A program made the position numbers and the translations under genes. From JAHEEL01 sp963715255 (lineage in GTDB: Bacteria > Actinomycetota > Acidimicrobiia > Spongiisociales > UBA5794), in the NCBI GenBank assembly GCA_963715255.1, contig CAVQRN010000002.1:372001-436000 (forward strand): 64,000 bases of DNA, given 5' to 3'. Positions 7,759 to 16,576 of the stretch are shown in pieces; positions within the stretch are counted from its first letter, which is position 1, and each line of letters starts with the position of its first letter. The notes below the pieces were generated by a model, which searched no databases, had not been told where the DNA came from, and worked only from the letters and a program-made list of their open reading frames with translations.

Positions 7759-9345
7759 ATGGGCGAATCGGCCGATGTGGAGTCGCCAGTCACCGCGGAC
7801 CGCAGCAATCCGAGTGGTGACGCCGATCCGGTTCTCACTGCGAAGAGACGGTGGTGGCGCCGTGCGTCGACGTGGATTGTCATTGTGGCGATCCTCGTTG
7901 TCGGGGCGATCGCTGCATGGATTCTCTCCAACAACTCCGCCTCCGAAACGACCGACACCGTCGCAGCGCTGAAGTTCGCCGAGGTACAGAGAACGACGCT
8001 CGAAGACGTCACCACCCTCGACGGAACCCTCGGCTTTGTTGCAGGTGAGCCGCTCGTCTACGCAGGATCCGCCGACGGAATTGTGACGGTTTCGGCAGGC
8101 GCGGCGGGAACCATCACCTCGCTGCCTGCAGAAGGGTCCGTGGTGGAGGAAGGCGGAATCCTCTACACCAGAGACGAACAGCCGGTGATCGTGTTCTACG
8201 GCGATGTGCCCGCCTACCGGACGCTCAACACACGCACGACCGACGGCACCGACGTGCTCCAACTCGAGGAAGCCCTTGCGCGTCTCGGCTACGACGAGGA
8301 CGGTGACTTCAGCCTGGACGGTGACTTCACCACCGACACGAAGAACGCCATCAGCGCACTCCAGGAAGATTTGGGCATCGACGATACGGGGGCTCTCCAA
8401 CTGGGTTCCTACGTCTTCGTCGAGCGAGCCGTATTCGTCGCCGAAACACTGGTCGACATCGGTTCGCCGATCAACCCGGGCGTCCCTGTCATCGCGACCT
8501 CAACGACCCCGGAAGGAACGGTCACCGCCCTGGCGGGTGAAGGCGACATCCTCGACCACGGAGACACGCTGTTCGTCCTGCAAGGCGATCCTGTGACGTT
8601 GTTCGTCACCGATGTCCCCTTCTACCGAACCCTGAGTGTCGGTTCAGCGGGCGATGACGTACGTGTGCTCGAAGAGGCGCTCGTCAGCTTCGGATTCGAC
8701 GCCTCCGGTGAACTCGAAGCGGATGAGGTCTTCGACGAAACGACCACCGATGCACTGGTCTCGTGGCAGGCATCCATCGGCGCACCGGTCGACGGAGTTC
8801 TCAACATCGGCGAGATCATGGTGACTGAGGACCCCATCCGAGTCGCAGCCTCGCACATCAGCATTGGAAGCACCGTCAAGCAGGGAACTGCGATCTTCAC
8901 CCCGTCGACGTCAACGTCGGTGGTCTCGGTTCGGTTACCGGCCGAGGATCAGGAACTCCTCGTCGTCGGTGATTCGGTCACGGTTGTCATGCCCAACGGT
9001 GATGATGAACCGGCTGCCGTTACGACCGTCGGAAACATCGCAATCCGCAGCCAGGAATTCGGGACCTACTTCGAAGTCGAGATCACCCTCGACCGCCAGG
9101 GTGCGGCCACGGGTCTCGACGAGGCCCCGGTCGACGTCGACGTGATCGATGATCGAGTCGAGAATGTTCTCGCCGTTCCCGTCACGGCACTGTTGGCCCT
9201 GGGTGAGGGCGGCTATGCCGTCGAAGTCGACGAAGGTGGCGGTCAGACCCGGCTCGTCGCGGTCGAAGCCGGCATGTACGCCGACGGGTCGGTTGAAGTC
9301 ACGTCAAGCGAACTCGAGGCAGGCATGAAGGTCGTCGTTCCGTGA
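7759..9345 (+). CDS. HlyD/MacA-like adaptor with two peptidoglycan-binding domains
   Basis: ATG 7759 is preceded by AAGGAG at 7746-7751; an in-frame ATG at 7735 overlaps the upstream stop but has a poorer site. The 528-residue protein has a membrane helix at about 39-57. Two PG_binding_1-type repeats follow, at about 165-206 (LEEALARLGY) and 297-345 (LEEALVSFGFD), interleaved with barrel-sandwich-like beta segments and a C-terminal membrane-proximal domain. Such proteins link an inner-membrane ABC exporter to the envelope. In a monoderm the peptidoglycan domains would anchor it in the wall. Its stop overlaps the ABC ATPase start by GTGA. Confidence 0.85.
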   Translation: MGESADVESPVTADRSNPSGDADPVLTAKRRWWRRASTWIVIVAILVVGAIAAWILSNNSASETTDTVAALKFAEVQRTTLEDVTTLDGTLGFVAGEPLVYAGSADGIVTVSAGAAGTITSLPAEGSVVEEGGILYTRDEQPVIVFYGDVPAYRTLNTRTTDGTDVLQLEEALARLGYDEDGDFSLDGDFTTDTKNAISALQEDLGIDDTGALQLGSYVFVERAVFVAETLVDIGSPINPGVPVIATSTTPEGTVTALAGEGDILDHGDTLFVLQGDPVTLFVTDVPFYRTLSVGSAGDDVRVLEEALVSFGFDASGELEADEVFDETTTDALVSWQASIGAPVDGVLNIGEIMVTEDPIRVAASHISIGSTVKQGTAIFTPSTSTSVVSVRLPAEDQELLVVGDSVTVVMPNGDDEPAAVTTVGNIAIRSQEFGTYFEVEITLDRQGAATGLDEAPVDVDVIDDRVENVLAVPVTALLALGEGGYAVEVDEGGGQTRLVAVEAGMYADGSVEVTSSELEAGMKVVVP

Positions 9346-10095
9346 GCCACACTGCCCCCACGTCGGCATCGACGACACTCGTGCCGGACAACGAGCGCAC
9401 CGTTCTCGCCCTCTCGAACGTGACGAAGACCTACGCCGGCACTCCGCCGGTACACGCCATCCGCGGCATCGATCTCGACATCCGATCGGGCGAATTGGTT
9501 GCCATCGTCGGGCCCTCCGGATCAGGGAAGTCGACGCTGCTCCACATCATCGGCACGCTCGATCGGGCGACGGCAGGGACCGTTTCCGTCGCCGGGTATG
9601 ACGTGGATGATCTCAGCGACAAGCAGTTGTCATCACTGCGATCCCGTCATGTCGGATTCGTGTTCCAGCAGTTCTTCCTCCTCGCCGGGGAAACGGCCCT
9701 GGACAACGTCGCCGACGGGATGCTCTACACCGGCATTTCCTTGAGCGACCGCAGGGTGCTCGCGCAACGGGCTCTGGCCGAAGTGGGTCTTGCTCACCGA
9801 ATGAGTCACGAAGCCACCAAACTCTCCGGGGGTGAGCGACAAAGGGTTGCGATTGCCCGAGCACTGATCGGCTCGCCCGACATCATCCTCGCTGATGAAC
9901 CGACCGGCAATCTCGACAGCCAGTCCGGGGAGGACGTCGTCCGTCTCATCGAGAACCTCAATGCTCAGGGAACAACGATCGTCGTCATCACCCACGACCA
10001 CGAGATTGCCGCTCGCTTCCCCCGTTCGCGTCTCACTCCTCGACGGCAGATTGGTCGAGGACACGCGATCGAACGAACCGGGAATCGGCCGATGA
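9342..10095 (+). CDS. MacB-type ABC exporter ATPase, frame broken near 10020
   Basis: Starts at GTG 9342 overlapping the adaptor stop. It has Walker A GPSGSGKST (57-65), Q-loop FVFQQFF, signature LSGGERQ (161-167), Walker B IILADEPTGNLD and H-loop ITHDH, all typical of the LolD/MacB exporter ATPase group. After HDHEIAARFP the sequenced frame continues into the permease. Removing one C from the C5 run near 10020 instead gives VRVSLLDGRLVEDTR and a stop at 10093-10095, overlapping the permease ATG by four bases as elsewhere in this operon. The ATPase-permease fusion of the raw frame is therefore probably an indel artefact. It forms a complex with the products of 7759 and 10092. Confidence 0.85.
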
Positions 10096-11291
10096 ACGTG
10101 TCCCTCGAACCGTCCCGACTCTCCCCCGCCGACATGATGCGGGCCTCGCTCATCGGTCTCAGAACGCGACGGCTCCGTTCGATCCTCTCGGGTCTGGGCA
10201 TCGTCATCGGTATCGCCGCGATGGTCGGCGTGCTCGGCTTGTCCGAGTCCTCGAAGTCGGATCTCCTCGCACAACTCGACCAGTTGGGCACGAACATGCT
10301 GCGAATCGAGGCCGGCTCCGGGATCGGAATCGGGACCGGCGAACTCCCGGAGGAGGCCACCGCGATGGTCTCGCGCATCGGTCCGGTCGAACAGGTCGCA
10401 TCGATCAGCGAGACCGACGCCAGCGTGTATCGAACCGATCTTGTGCCAGAAGGACAATCCGGAGGTATCACCGTCAAGGCCGTCGACACGAACCTTCTCG
10501 CGACGCTGCAGGGAACGATGAATTCGGGGGTCTTCCTCGACCAGGCCGCGAGTGATCTCCCGGTCGTCGTGATCGGGTCGGTTGCGGCCGAACGTCTCGG
10601 CGTGACCGACGGCACGAGTGGCACGGTGGTGTGGCTCGGTGACGAGTGGTTCTCCGTCGTCGGCATCATGGACACGCTCGATCTCTCGCCCGATCTCGAC
10701 CGCGCGGCGCTCGTGAGTTACACGACCGCCGACGCGTTCCTCGAACACGACGGCGTGCCCAGCACGATCTACGTCAGGACCGATCCGGACGACATCGACG
10801 CCGTCCGCTCGGTGCTGCCCGCAACCGTCAACCCGGAGAGTCCTGACGAGGTCGAGGTCACCCGTCCGTCCGACGCTCTCGAAGCGAAGGAAGCCGCCGA
10901 CCAGGCGTTCACGAATCTCCTCCTCGGCCTCGGTGCCGTCGCGCTCCTGGTTGGTGGTGTCGGCATCGCGAACGTGATGGTCATCTCGGTGCTCGAACGG
11001 CGCGGAGAGATCGGCTTGAGGCGTGCACTCGGGGCCACCCGGGGACACATCTCGATCCAGTTCCTCGGCGAATCCCTGCTCTTGGCCACGCTCGGCGGAA
11101 TCGGCGGGGTCGCTCTCGGCGGCGCCGTCACCGCCGTCTACGCGTGGTCGCGAGGATGGGGCGTGCTGATACCGACCGTGGCAATCGTCGGTGGCATGGT
11201 CGCCGCCATCGCCATCGGCGCGGTTGCCGGCCTCTATCCGGCGATGCGGGCCGCACGCGTGAGTCCAACCGAAGCGCTCCGGACCCTGTAG
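10092..11291 (+). CDS. MacB/FtsX-type ABC exporter permease
   Basis: ATG 10092 gives 399 residues. There is one N-terminal membrane helix (SILSGLGIVIGIAAMVGVLG), a large extracytoplasmic MacB_PCD-like domain, then three helices in an FtsX domain containing LLLGLGAVALLVGGVGIAN and the ERRGEIGLRRALGA coupling motif. The protein ends in AARVSPTEALRTL, characteristic of MacB permeases. With the adjacent ATPase and adaptor it forms a putative exporter of a peptide, lipid or antibiotic substrate; the substrate cannot be read from the sequence. It ends the operon that begins at 7127. Confidence 0.9.
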   Translation: MNVSLEPSRLSPADMMRASLIGLRTRRLRSILSGLGIVIGIAAMVGVLGLSESSKSDLLAQLDQLGTNMLRIEAGSGIGIGTGELPEEATAMVSRIGPVEQVASISETDASVYRTDLVPEGQSGGITVKAVDTNLLATLQGTMNSGVFLDQAASDLPVVVIGSVAAERLGVTDGTSGTVVWLGDEWFSVVGIMDTLDLSPDLDRAALVSYTTADAFLEHDGVPSTIYVRTDPDDIDAVRSVLPATVNPESPDEVEVTRPSDALEAKEAADQAFTNLLLGLGAVALLVGGVGIANVMVISVLERRGEIGLRRALGATRGHISIQFLGESLLLATLGGIGGVALGGAVTAVYAWSRGWGVLIPTVAIVGGMVAAIAIGAVAGLYPAMRAARVSPTEALRTL

Positions 11292-11302
11292 CGTGCCGCC
11301 CC

Positions 11303-12205
11303 GTGACGTGGAGTATTGAGGGCCGGACCGTCGTGATCACCGGAGGCAACTCAGGAATCGGTTTCGCGACCGCGACCGAACTCGCCCGCCGAGGGGCCGA
11401 CGTCGTGATCACGGCACGGGGCCCGGATCGTGGTCGAGCGGCTGCTGAGGCGATCGAGGCGGAGACCGGGCGGGGCGTGACGCCGATGGTCCTCGACCTG
11501 GCGTCGCTCGCTTCAGTTCGGTCGTTCACGGACGATCTCACGTCCCGATTCGGCCGTGCCGACCTCCTGATCAACAACGCCGGGTGCTACGTGACTCCTC
11601 GCCGAGAGACCGTTGATGGGATCGAATGGACGATGGCCGTCAATCATCTGGGCCCGTTTCTCTTGACCTGCCGGCTGGCGGCGGATACGGCCACGCGGCC
11701 CGAGCGCATTGTCAACGTGTCCTCCGAGATGCATCGATCGGCTCGGCGCGACCTCACGTTCACGTCGCTCGAGCCCGGTGGCCGCTACTGGGGCACCGAG
11801 GCGTATGCCCGGTCGAAGCTCGCCAACATCCTCTTCACGCGGGAGTTGGCGAACCGGCTGTCCGCCACCCGCACGGTCGCATTCTCCATCCATCCGGGCA
11901 ACGTGGCGACCCGCATCGCTCAGGACGGAGACAGCCGTCTTGCAGGGTTCATCTGGAGAGCCGCCCGGTCGCGCATGCGGACCCCAGCCGAGGGGGCGGC
12001 GACCGCCGTCTATGCCGCAACCGCCCAGGGCATCGAGCAGCACTCGGGCGCCTACTTCTCGGATGAGCAACTCGCCACGCCGAACGAGGCGGCTCTCGAC
12101 GATGTGACCGCGGCCCGCCTGTGGGCCGCCAGCGTGGCCGTCACCGGATGCGATCTCATTCGCTGCGGGTCCCACAGCGGTGAAGGTACCGTGCCGGCCC
12201 TATGA
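11303..12205 (+). CDS. short-chain dehydrogenase/reductase
   Basis: GTG 11303 gives 300 residues. The Rossmann glycine motif is ITGGNSGIG (about 12-20), followed by NNAG, the catalytic Ser in VNVSSEM and the YxxxK active site in AYARSKLAN. The architecture matches the WW-domain oxidoreductase and retinol-dehydrogenase-like SDR group (NAD(P)-dependent). The C-terminus beyond the fold is slightly longer than usual. Its stop overlaps the next start by ATGA, suggesting co-transcription with the flippase-like gene. The substrate is unknown. Confidence 0.85.
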   Translation: MTWSIEGRTVVITGGNSGIGFATATELARRGADVVITARGPDRGRAAAEAIEAETGRGVTPMVLDLASLASVRSFTDDLTSRFGRADLLINNAGCYVTPRRETVDGIEWTMAVNHLGPFLLTCRLAADTATRPERIVNVSSEMHRSARRDLTFTSLEPGGRYWGTEAYARSKLANILFTRELANRLSATRTVAFSIHPGNVATRIAQDGDSRLAGFIWRAARSRMRTPAEGAATAVYAATAQGIEQHSGAYFSDEQLATPNEAALDDVTAARLWAASVAVTGCDLIRCGSHSGEGTVPAL

Positions 12206-13314
12206 CCGATCAGCCTGATCCCTCCACAGACGAGTCGGCGGTTCCAAGGACCCGGAAACAACCTGTGTGGAAACGGCTGCTCCGAGCCGGAGTCACCATT
12301 GCCGTACTCGTCCTGGTGTTCGGTTTCGTGCTCCCGAAACTCGCCGACTACCGGGCCGTCGCGGACTACATCGGCGACATCGAGCCCCTTGAGTGGCTGC
12401 TCCTTGCGATCTTCGCCGGGTGGTTCCTCGTGGCCTACGTGTTCGTCTTCCTGTCAACGCTGCCCGGTCTCCGCTTCCGCGAGGGATTTGTCGTGCAGAC
12501 GACCGCGACCGCCATAAACAACTCGCTTCCTGCGGGCGGTGCCATCGCACTGCCGGTCACCTACTCGCAATTCCTTTCGTGGGGTTTCGCTCCCGAGGCC
12601 GTCACGGCGGCTCTGCTCACCGCCGGAGTGTGGGATCAGCTCGCGCGCATGGCTGTTCCCGTTCTCGCCGTAGCCGCGATTGCCATCACGGGCAACGCGC
12701 TCTGGTGGATGTGGCTCGTGTCGATCGGCGGTGTTATCTACGTTGTCGGAGCGATCTGGCTCGTTGCACTCGTGCTCCGCTCGGAGAAGGCTGCAGTCAC
12801 CCTGGGAACCTGGCTGGGCCGAATCGTCAACTGGGGACTCGAACGGATTGGGCGCGGCCCGTTGAACGTGGTCGCCGCCACGCTGACGTTCCGGGACAAC
12901 GTTCAACACGTCGCCCAATATCGATGGAAGTGGGTGACGGCCGCAACCATCGCGAACCACGCCTCGATGGCGGCGCTGTTCGCCGTTTCGCTCCGAGCGG
13001 TCGGTGTGACCAGCGAGGATGTCTCGTTGCCGTGGCTGCTCCTCGGATTCGCTCTCGGACGACTGCTCGTCATGATCCCGGTCAGCCCGGGCGGTCTCGG
13101 CCTGGTCGACCTGGGGTTCATCGGCCTGATCTCGCTCGGCTGGGGCGCCGGAGCCAATGCCGATCTCATTTCGGCGGGAGTGCTGCTCTACCGAGCCCTG
13201 TCGTATCTGCCACCGATCGTGGTCGGGATCGGATCGTGGATCTTCTGGAGGGTGAATCGCAGTTGGCGACGAGATTGGAAGGTCGAACGGCGCGGCGACG
13301 TCGTCCCGACCTGA
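12202..13314 (+). CDS. YbhN/AglD-type flippase-like membrane protein
   Basis: The 370-residue protein has about eight hydrophobic segments. It shows the family pattern of the lysylphosphatidylglycerol synthase transmembrane region: TTATAINNSLPAGGAIALP, ALLTAGVWDQLAR, and GRLLVMIPVSPGGLGLVD. There is no C-terminal LPG-synthase catalytic domain, so it belongs to the stand-alone group thought to move lipids or lipid-linked sugars. It overlaps the SDR gene by four bases. The substrate is unknown. Confidence 0.82.
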   Translation: MTDQPDPSTDESAVPRTRKQPVWKRLLRAGVTIAVLVLVFGFVLPKLADYRAVADYIGDIEPLEWLLLAIFAGWFLVAYVFVFLSTLPGLRFREGFVVQTTATAINNSLPAGGAIALPVTYSQFLSWGFAPEAVTAALLTAGVWDQLARMAVPVLAVAAIAITGNALWWMWLVSIGGVIYVVGAIWLVALVLRSEKAAVTLGTWLGRIVNWGLERIGRGPLNVVAATLTFRDNVQHVAQYRWKWVTAATIANHASMAALFAVSLRAVGVTSEDVSLPWLLLGFALGRLLVMIPVSPGGLGLVDLGFIGLISLGWGAGANADLISAGVLLYRALSYLPPIVVGIGSWIFWRVNRSWRRDWKVERRGDVVPT

Positions 13315-13316
13315 AC

Positions 13317-13475
13317 CGCGGGCGCCCCGTTCCGCGGGCCCACAACGCCGCCGGCGGGGACAGCAACCCTGGGTTCGCGTCCCCGTCTACGCGGCCCGCA
13401 GCCCGCGGAACGGAGCGCCCTGGCTTCCGCGGGCCGGCAGCGCCGCAGGCGGGGACGCGAACCCTGGGTATCTCG
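13317..13475. repeat. intergenic repeat element, two direct copies
   Basis: Copies at about 13336-13384 and 13425-13473 share the pattern CCGCGGGC, then GCCGC, CGGGGAC and AACCCTGGGT. A near-perfect 20-bp inverted repeat links 13320-13339 to 13401-13420. Related copies occur at 61723-61770 and, in reverse, near 30593-30648. It fills the gap between convergent genes. Confidence 0.7.
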
Positions 13476-13483
13476 CGGTGGGG

Positions 13484-14059
13484 TTAGAAGATGGCGGCGA
13501 TGAGGATCTCAACCAACTGCTGGAGGGCGAACCAGACCAGCCACCCTCCGATCGCCGTTCCGATGGCGCGCCCCGTCGAGAAGTCGAGACCCTCACGGAT
13601 CGCGACCACGGATGCGACGAGCACCCACACCGCGGCAACCGGTCCAAGAAACGGGATCACCCCGATCACACGTGGCGCCTGAGCGAAACCGAGGACACGC
13701 AGCATCTCCCCCACGTCGGTCGTGCCCTTGAAGATTCTCCCACCGATCCACCACGTGATCACGGCCCAGACGATCCAGCCGATGATTGCCAGAAGGATCC
13801 CGACGCCGACCATGACGAAGATGCCGCCCTCTCCCGGCATCGGGAAGTCGCCGATCCCCAACCAGCCGCGAATCGATTCCCAGATGTCGGCACCGAACAC
13901 GTCCTGCGTGTTCTCGTAGCCGATCCATGAGCCGACGGCCGCCAGGGCGTTGGCCAACACGACGACGACGAAGGCTTGCCGCGTGAGACCGGTCGTGTGC
14001 TCGGCGCGGTTGTAGAACTCGAGATCGAGTGCAGCCGCGCGGATCATGTTGCGGATCAC
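13484..14059 (-). CDS. Yip1-family membrane protein
   Basis: GTG 14059 is chosen because GAAGGGA lies about 6 bases upstream; an in-frame ATG at 14047 is the alternative. The 191-residue protein begins with the motif MIRAAALDLEFYNRAEHT and has four or five membrane helices, including GGIFVMVGVGILLAIIGWIV and PRVIGVIPFLGPVAAVWVL. This matches bacterial Yip1/YIF1-type proteins (Pfam Yip1) of unknown function. It lies 37 bases downstream of the haloalkane dehalogenase gene on the same strand, probably co-transcribed. Confidence 0.75.
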   Translation of the reverse strand: MIRNMIRAAALDLEFYNRAEHTTGLTRQAFVVVVLANALAAVGSWIGYENTQDVFGADIWESIRGWLGIGDFPMPGEGGIFVMVGVGILLAIIGWIVWAVITWWIGGRIFKGTTDVGEMLRVLGFAQAPRVIGVIPFLGPVAAVWVLVASVVAIREGLDFSTGRAIGTAIGGWLVWFALQQLVEILIAAIF

Positions 14060-14096
14060 GGGTTCCCTTCCGGAGGACGGCCAAACGATAGAGGTG

Positions 14097-14945
14097 TTAG
14101 CGATTCTCGATCCATTGACCAAGTGCCGCACCGATCTCATCGGGCGAATCCTCCTGGATGAAGTGCGATCCGCTGACCACCGCCTCGATCTGATTCGGCC
14201 AACTGCGGCAGAATTCGCGTTGCGGGCCCACGAGGATCGCCCCCGGCACCGCGTCGATGAAGAGCTTCGGGACATTGCTCGTCGACAACCATCGGCCGTA
14301 GTCGTCGACGATGGCGGCGACATCCCCCGGATCCCCATCGAATGGAATCTCCCGTGGCCAGGTCAGCGTCGGCCTGCGATCCTCCCCGGGATTCTGGAAC
14401 GGACGACGGTACTCACCCATCTCCTCGTCGCTCAGGTCTCGGATGATGGAAGCCGGCAAGATCCGTTCCACGAACACGTTCTTCTCGAGCACCATCTGCT
14501 CGCCGGAGCTGGATCTCATCGCCTGGAAGATACGTCGGGAAGATTCCGGCCAGTCGTTCCAGCTGACGGGGCGCACGATCGCCTCCATGTATGCGATACC
14601 GGCGATCGCGTCACGGTGGCGGTTCGCCCAGTCAAACCCGAGAGCCGATCCCCAGTCGTGAACGACCAACGTCACCGCCTCCTCAACACCGATCGCGTCA
14701 AGGAAGGCGTCGAGATAGCGTCGATGGTCGACGAAGCGGTACTCGAGGCCGGGAACCTTGTCCGAGTCTCCCATGCCGATCAGATCCGGAGCGACGCACC
14801 GTCCCAGGCCGATGACATGTGGCATCACGTTTCTCCACAGGTACGATGACGTTGGGTTGCCGTGGAGAAAGACGATCGGATCCCCCTCCCCGGCGTCGAT
14901 GTAGGCCATCTGCGAGTCGAGAACTTCTATTCGGTGCTTCTCCAT
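14097..14945 (-). CDS. dhaA: haloalkane dehalogenase
   Basis: The 282-residue alpha/beta hydrolase starts at ATG 14945, preceded by AGGAGG. It carries the haloalkane-dehalogenase signatures HGNPTSSYLWRN (Asn and Trp as halide ligands), nucleophile VVHDWGSALG (Asp-Trp), acid Glu in AYMEAIVRP, and base His in SGSHFIQEDSPDEIG. These match the DhaA/LinB subfamily (HLD-II). The enzyme hydrolyses carbon-halogen bonds in aliphatic haloalkanes to an alcohol and a halide. No other dehalogenation genes are adjacent; Yip1 follows downstream. Family assignment is strong, the natural substrate unknown. Confidence 0.9.
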   Translation of the reverse strand: MEKHRIEVLDSQMAYIDAGEGDPIVFLHGNPTSSYLWRNVMPHVIGLGRCVAPDLIGMGDSDKVPGLEYRFVDHRRYLDAFLDAIGVEEAVTLVVHDWGSALGFDWANRHRDAIAGIAYMEAIVRPVSWNDWPESSRRIFQAMRSSSGEQMVLEKNVFVERILPASIIRDLSDEEMGEYRRPFQNPGEDRRPTLTWPREIPFDGDPGDVAAIVDDYGRWLSTSNVPKLFIDAVPGAILVGPQREFCRSWPNQIEAVVSGSHFIQEDSPDEIGAALGQWIENR

Positions 14946-15001
14946 GAGCCTCCTCAAGCACTGAGGCTAGGAGACAGGACCTGCGGTAGCATCGGTTGTT
15001 C

Positions 15002-15694
15002 GTGAACGTCCCCGAGATCACCCGCCATTCCCTCCTTGCCGGCACGCAAGGCATCACAGGACCAACGGTCGTGATCGATACCTTCCGCGCCTTCACCACG
15101 GCGGCGTACTTGCTCGACCGGGGCGTGGATCGGATTGTGCTCACCGAGACCCTCGATGAAGCTCGCTCGCGATCACGGCTGATCCCCGATTCGATCCTGT
15201 GCGGAGAGGAAGGCGGTCGCAGACCCGATGACTTCGACCTCGGCAATTCTCCGATCGAAGCCGAGCGCTACCTCGATCCCGAACGTGGCGTTGTCGTCAT
15301 GCGAACCTCGTCGGGGACCCGAAGCGTCGTGAGTGCGCTGCGCTCCGGGGCGGATCCCGTCTACGCGGCAAGTCTGGTCGTCGCCGGAGCCACCGCCCTG
15401 GCTGTCCGAAACCACCCTCACGTGACAATCGTCGCATCGGGGCTCGGGGGCATCACCCCGGCAGACGAGGATGAGGAGACCGCCGATCTCATTTCGGAGC
15501 AGCTCCGCGGAGAGCCGGCCGATCCCGATCGTCTCCGCCGAATCCGATCCGGCGCGGGCGCCGACCGCCTCCGTACGACGCCCTGGATCGATCCCGGGGA
15601 TCTTGAGCGATGCCTTGCGGCCGACCGATTCGACTTCGCGATGCGGGTCACACGCAAAGACGGCCTGACAGTTCTTCGACGGGAAGACTGGTGA
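15002..15694 (+). CDS. ComB-like 2-phosphosulfolactate phosphatase family protein
   Basis: GTG 15002 gives 230 residues. Motifs VVIDTFRAFTTAAYLLDRG, CGEEGGRRPDDFDLGNSP and VVMRTSSGTRSV are those of the ComB family, which dephosphorylates 2-phosphosulfolactate in coenzyme M synthesis. Homologues occur in many bacteria that do not make coenzyme M, where the substrate is uncertain. No other coenzyme M genes are nearby. The start is uncertain, since TTG 14996 is in frame, and no clear ribosome site is seen. Confidence 0.8.
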   Translation: MNVPEITRHSLLAGTQGITGPTVVIDTFRAFTTAAYLLDRGVDRIVLTETLDEARSRSRLIPDSILCGEEGGRRPDDFDLGNSPIEAERYLDPERGVVVMRTSSGTRSVVSALRSGADPVYAASLVVAGATALAVRNHPHVTIVASGLGGITPADEDEETADLISEQLRGEPADPDRLRRIRSGAGADRLRTTPWIDPGDLERCLAADRFDFAMRVTRKDGLTVLRREDW

Positions 15695-15759
15695 GCTTGC
15701 AGCATCCAGCTACCAGCCTCCGGCAGGAGAGAACCCTCGCGGAGGACGGATTGCGGGGT

Positions 15760-15802
15760 ACGGTAGACGAAATATGGACTCGCTAAAGATTCGATCTACC
15801 GT
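15760..15802. other. hairpin with 13-14 bp arms
   Basis: ACGGTAGACGAAAT (15760-15773) and ATTCGATCTACCGT (15789-15802) pair with a single bulge around a 15-base loop. It lies in the 120-bp gap between the ComB-like gene and the small gene at 15818. It has no T-run, so it could be a weak terminator of the upstream gene or a leader structure. Confidence 0.5.
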
Positions 15803-15817
15803 TTCCGATACATCGTG

Positions 15818-15997
15818 ATGCGCTGGAAGAAGCGACGCGACGAGGGAGAGTCTCGCTCAGACCTCGAACGTCATAAGGAAGTGACAGCCGATCGACTGAG
15901 GTACGTTCTGTCCCGCGAACTCGACTTCGGGGATCAGGATCCCAAAGAGGTCGAAGCGCGCCTGAGGAACATGGTCTACGGGACCAACCGAAAGTAG
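15818..15997 (+). CDS. small basic hypothetical protein (59 aa)
   Basis: ATG 15818 (GTG 15815 also possible) encodes 59 charged residues beginning MRWKKRRDEGESRSDL and containing DRLRYVLSRELDFGDQDP. It has no membrane segment or known motif and looks like a compact helical protein. A hairpin lies just upstream and no strong ribosome site is visible. I consider it plausible but unproven. Confidence 0.45.
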   Translation: MRWKKRRDEGESRSDLERHKEVTADRLRYVLSRELDFGDQDPKEVEARLRNMVYGTNRK

Positions 15998-16021
15998 GCA
16001 GATCCGAGCGTGTGGGTTCCG

Positions 16022-16531
16022 TCAGGTACCCGCAGTTTCGTTCGGCCTGAAGAACGTCGCAATCTGTGCAGCTGCGGCCACGACGCCCCCGACGACGAGC
16101 GCAGCTCCAACCCACCCATTCAACGAATCTTCGATTCCCAGCATCGCGTCGATCGAGAATTCCCCCGGCCCGCCGATCGCGATCGCAGCGCCGACGGTGC
16201 CGAGCACCAAGACGTACTCCCATCCCTCGTCCGGCCGTGCGGTCACCCAGAAGCCTACAGAGCGATGCACCGTCCAGAACGCGACCGCCATCACCGCTAC
16301 GAGGCCGGCGGCAGCAACCGGAGTCCCGAGACCGACGATGAGGAGCACTCCTACTCCAATCTCGGTTGCCGTCGAGGCGAACCACTGCAACTCGGGTTGG
16401 CGGAATCCGATACTCCCGAACCAGTTCGCGGTCTTGACTCGGCCGCGGGCGTGTTTGACGCCGTGGGCCAAGATGACCGCCCCCGCGATCACGCGCAGCA
16501 GCGCCATCGTCCAGTCAATCGATTCGATCAT
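16022..16531 (-). CDS. DoxX-family membrane protein
   Basis: The 169-residue protein has four membrane helices. Its start pattern, ALLRVIAGAVILAHGVKHA, and the next helix, EIGVGVLLIVGLGTPVAAAGL, are typical of the DoxX/DUF417-like family. The C-terminus adds a further helix. DoxX proteins are linked to redox and thiol homeostasis in some bacteria, but this one has no informative neighbours except the F420-type PPOX gene 45 bases upstream on the same strand. Confidence 0.78.
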   Translation of the reverse strand: MIESIDWTMALLRVIAGAVILAHGVKHARGRVKTANWFGSIGFRQPELQWFASTATEIGVGVLLIVGLGTPVAAAGLVAVMAVAFWTVHRSVGFWVTARPDEGWEYVLVLGTVGAAIAIGGPGEFSIDAMLGIEDSLNGWVGAALVVGGVVAAAAQIATFFRPNETAGT

Positions 16532-16576
16532 TGTTCTCTCCTTCTGGTCTCGAATGGCATGGCGCTCCGGTCGCTC

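Noticed and set aside
9342..11291. A genuine MacB-type fusion of ATPase and permease
   Set aside because: The alternative frame ends the ATPase with the expected LLDGRLVED sequence and a four-base overlap with the permease start, so an indel is more likely.
13317..13475. Transposon or insertion sequence end
   Set aside because: Repeats are present but there is no transposase in the window and no target-site duplication can be seen.
15002..15694. Coenzyme M biosynthesis pathway
   Set aside because: Only a ComB-like phosphatase homologue is present; these occur in many non-methanogens, and no other pathway gene is nearby.
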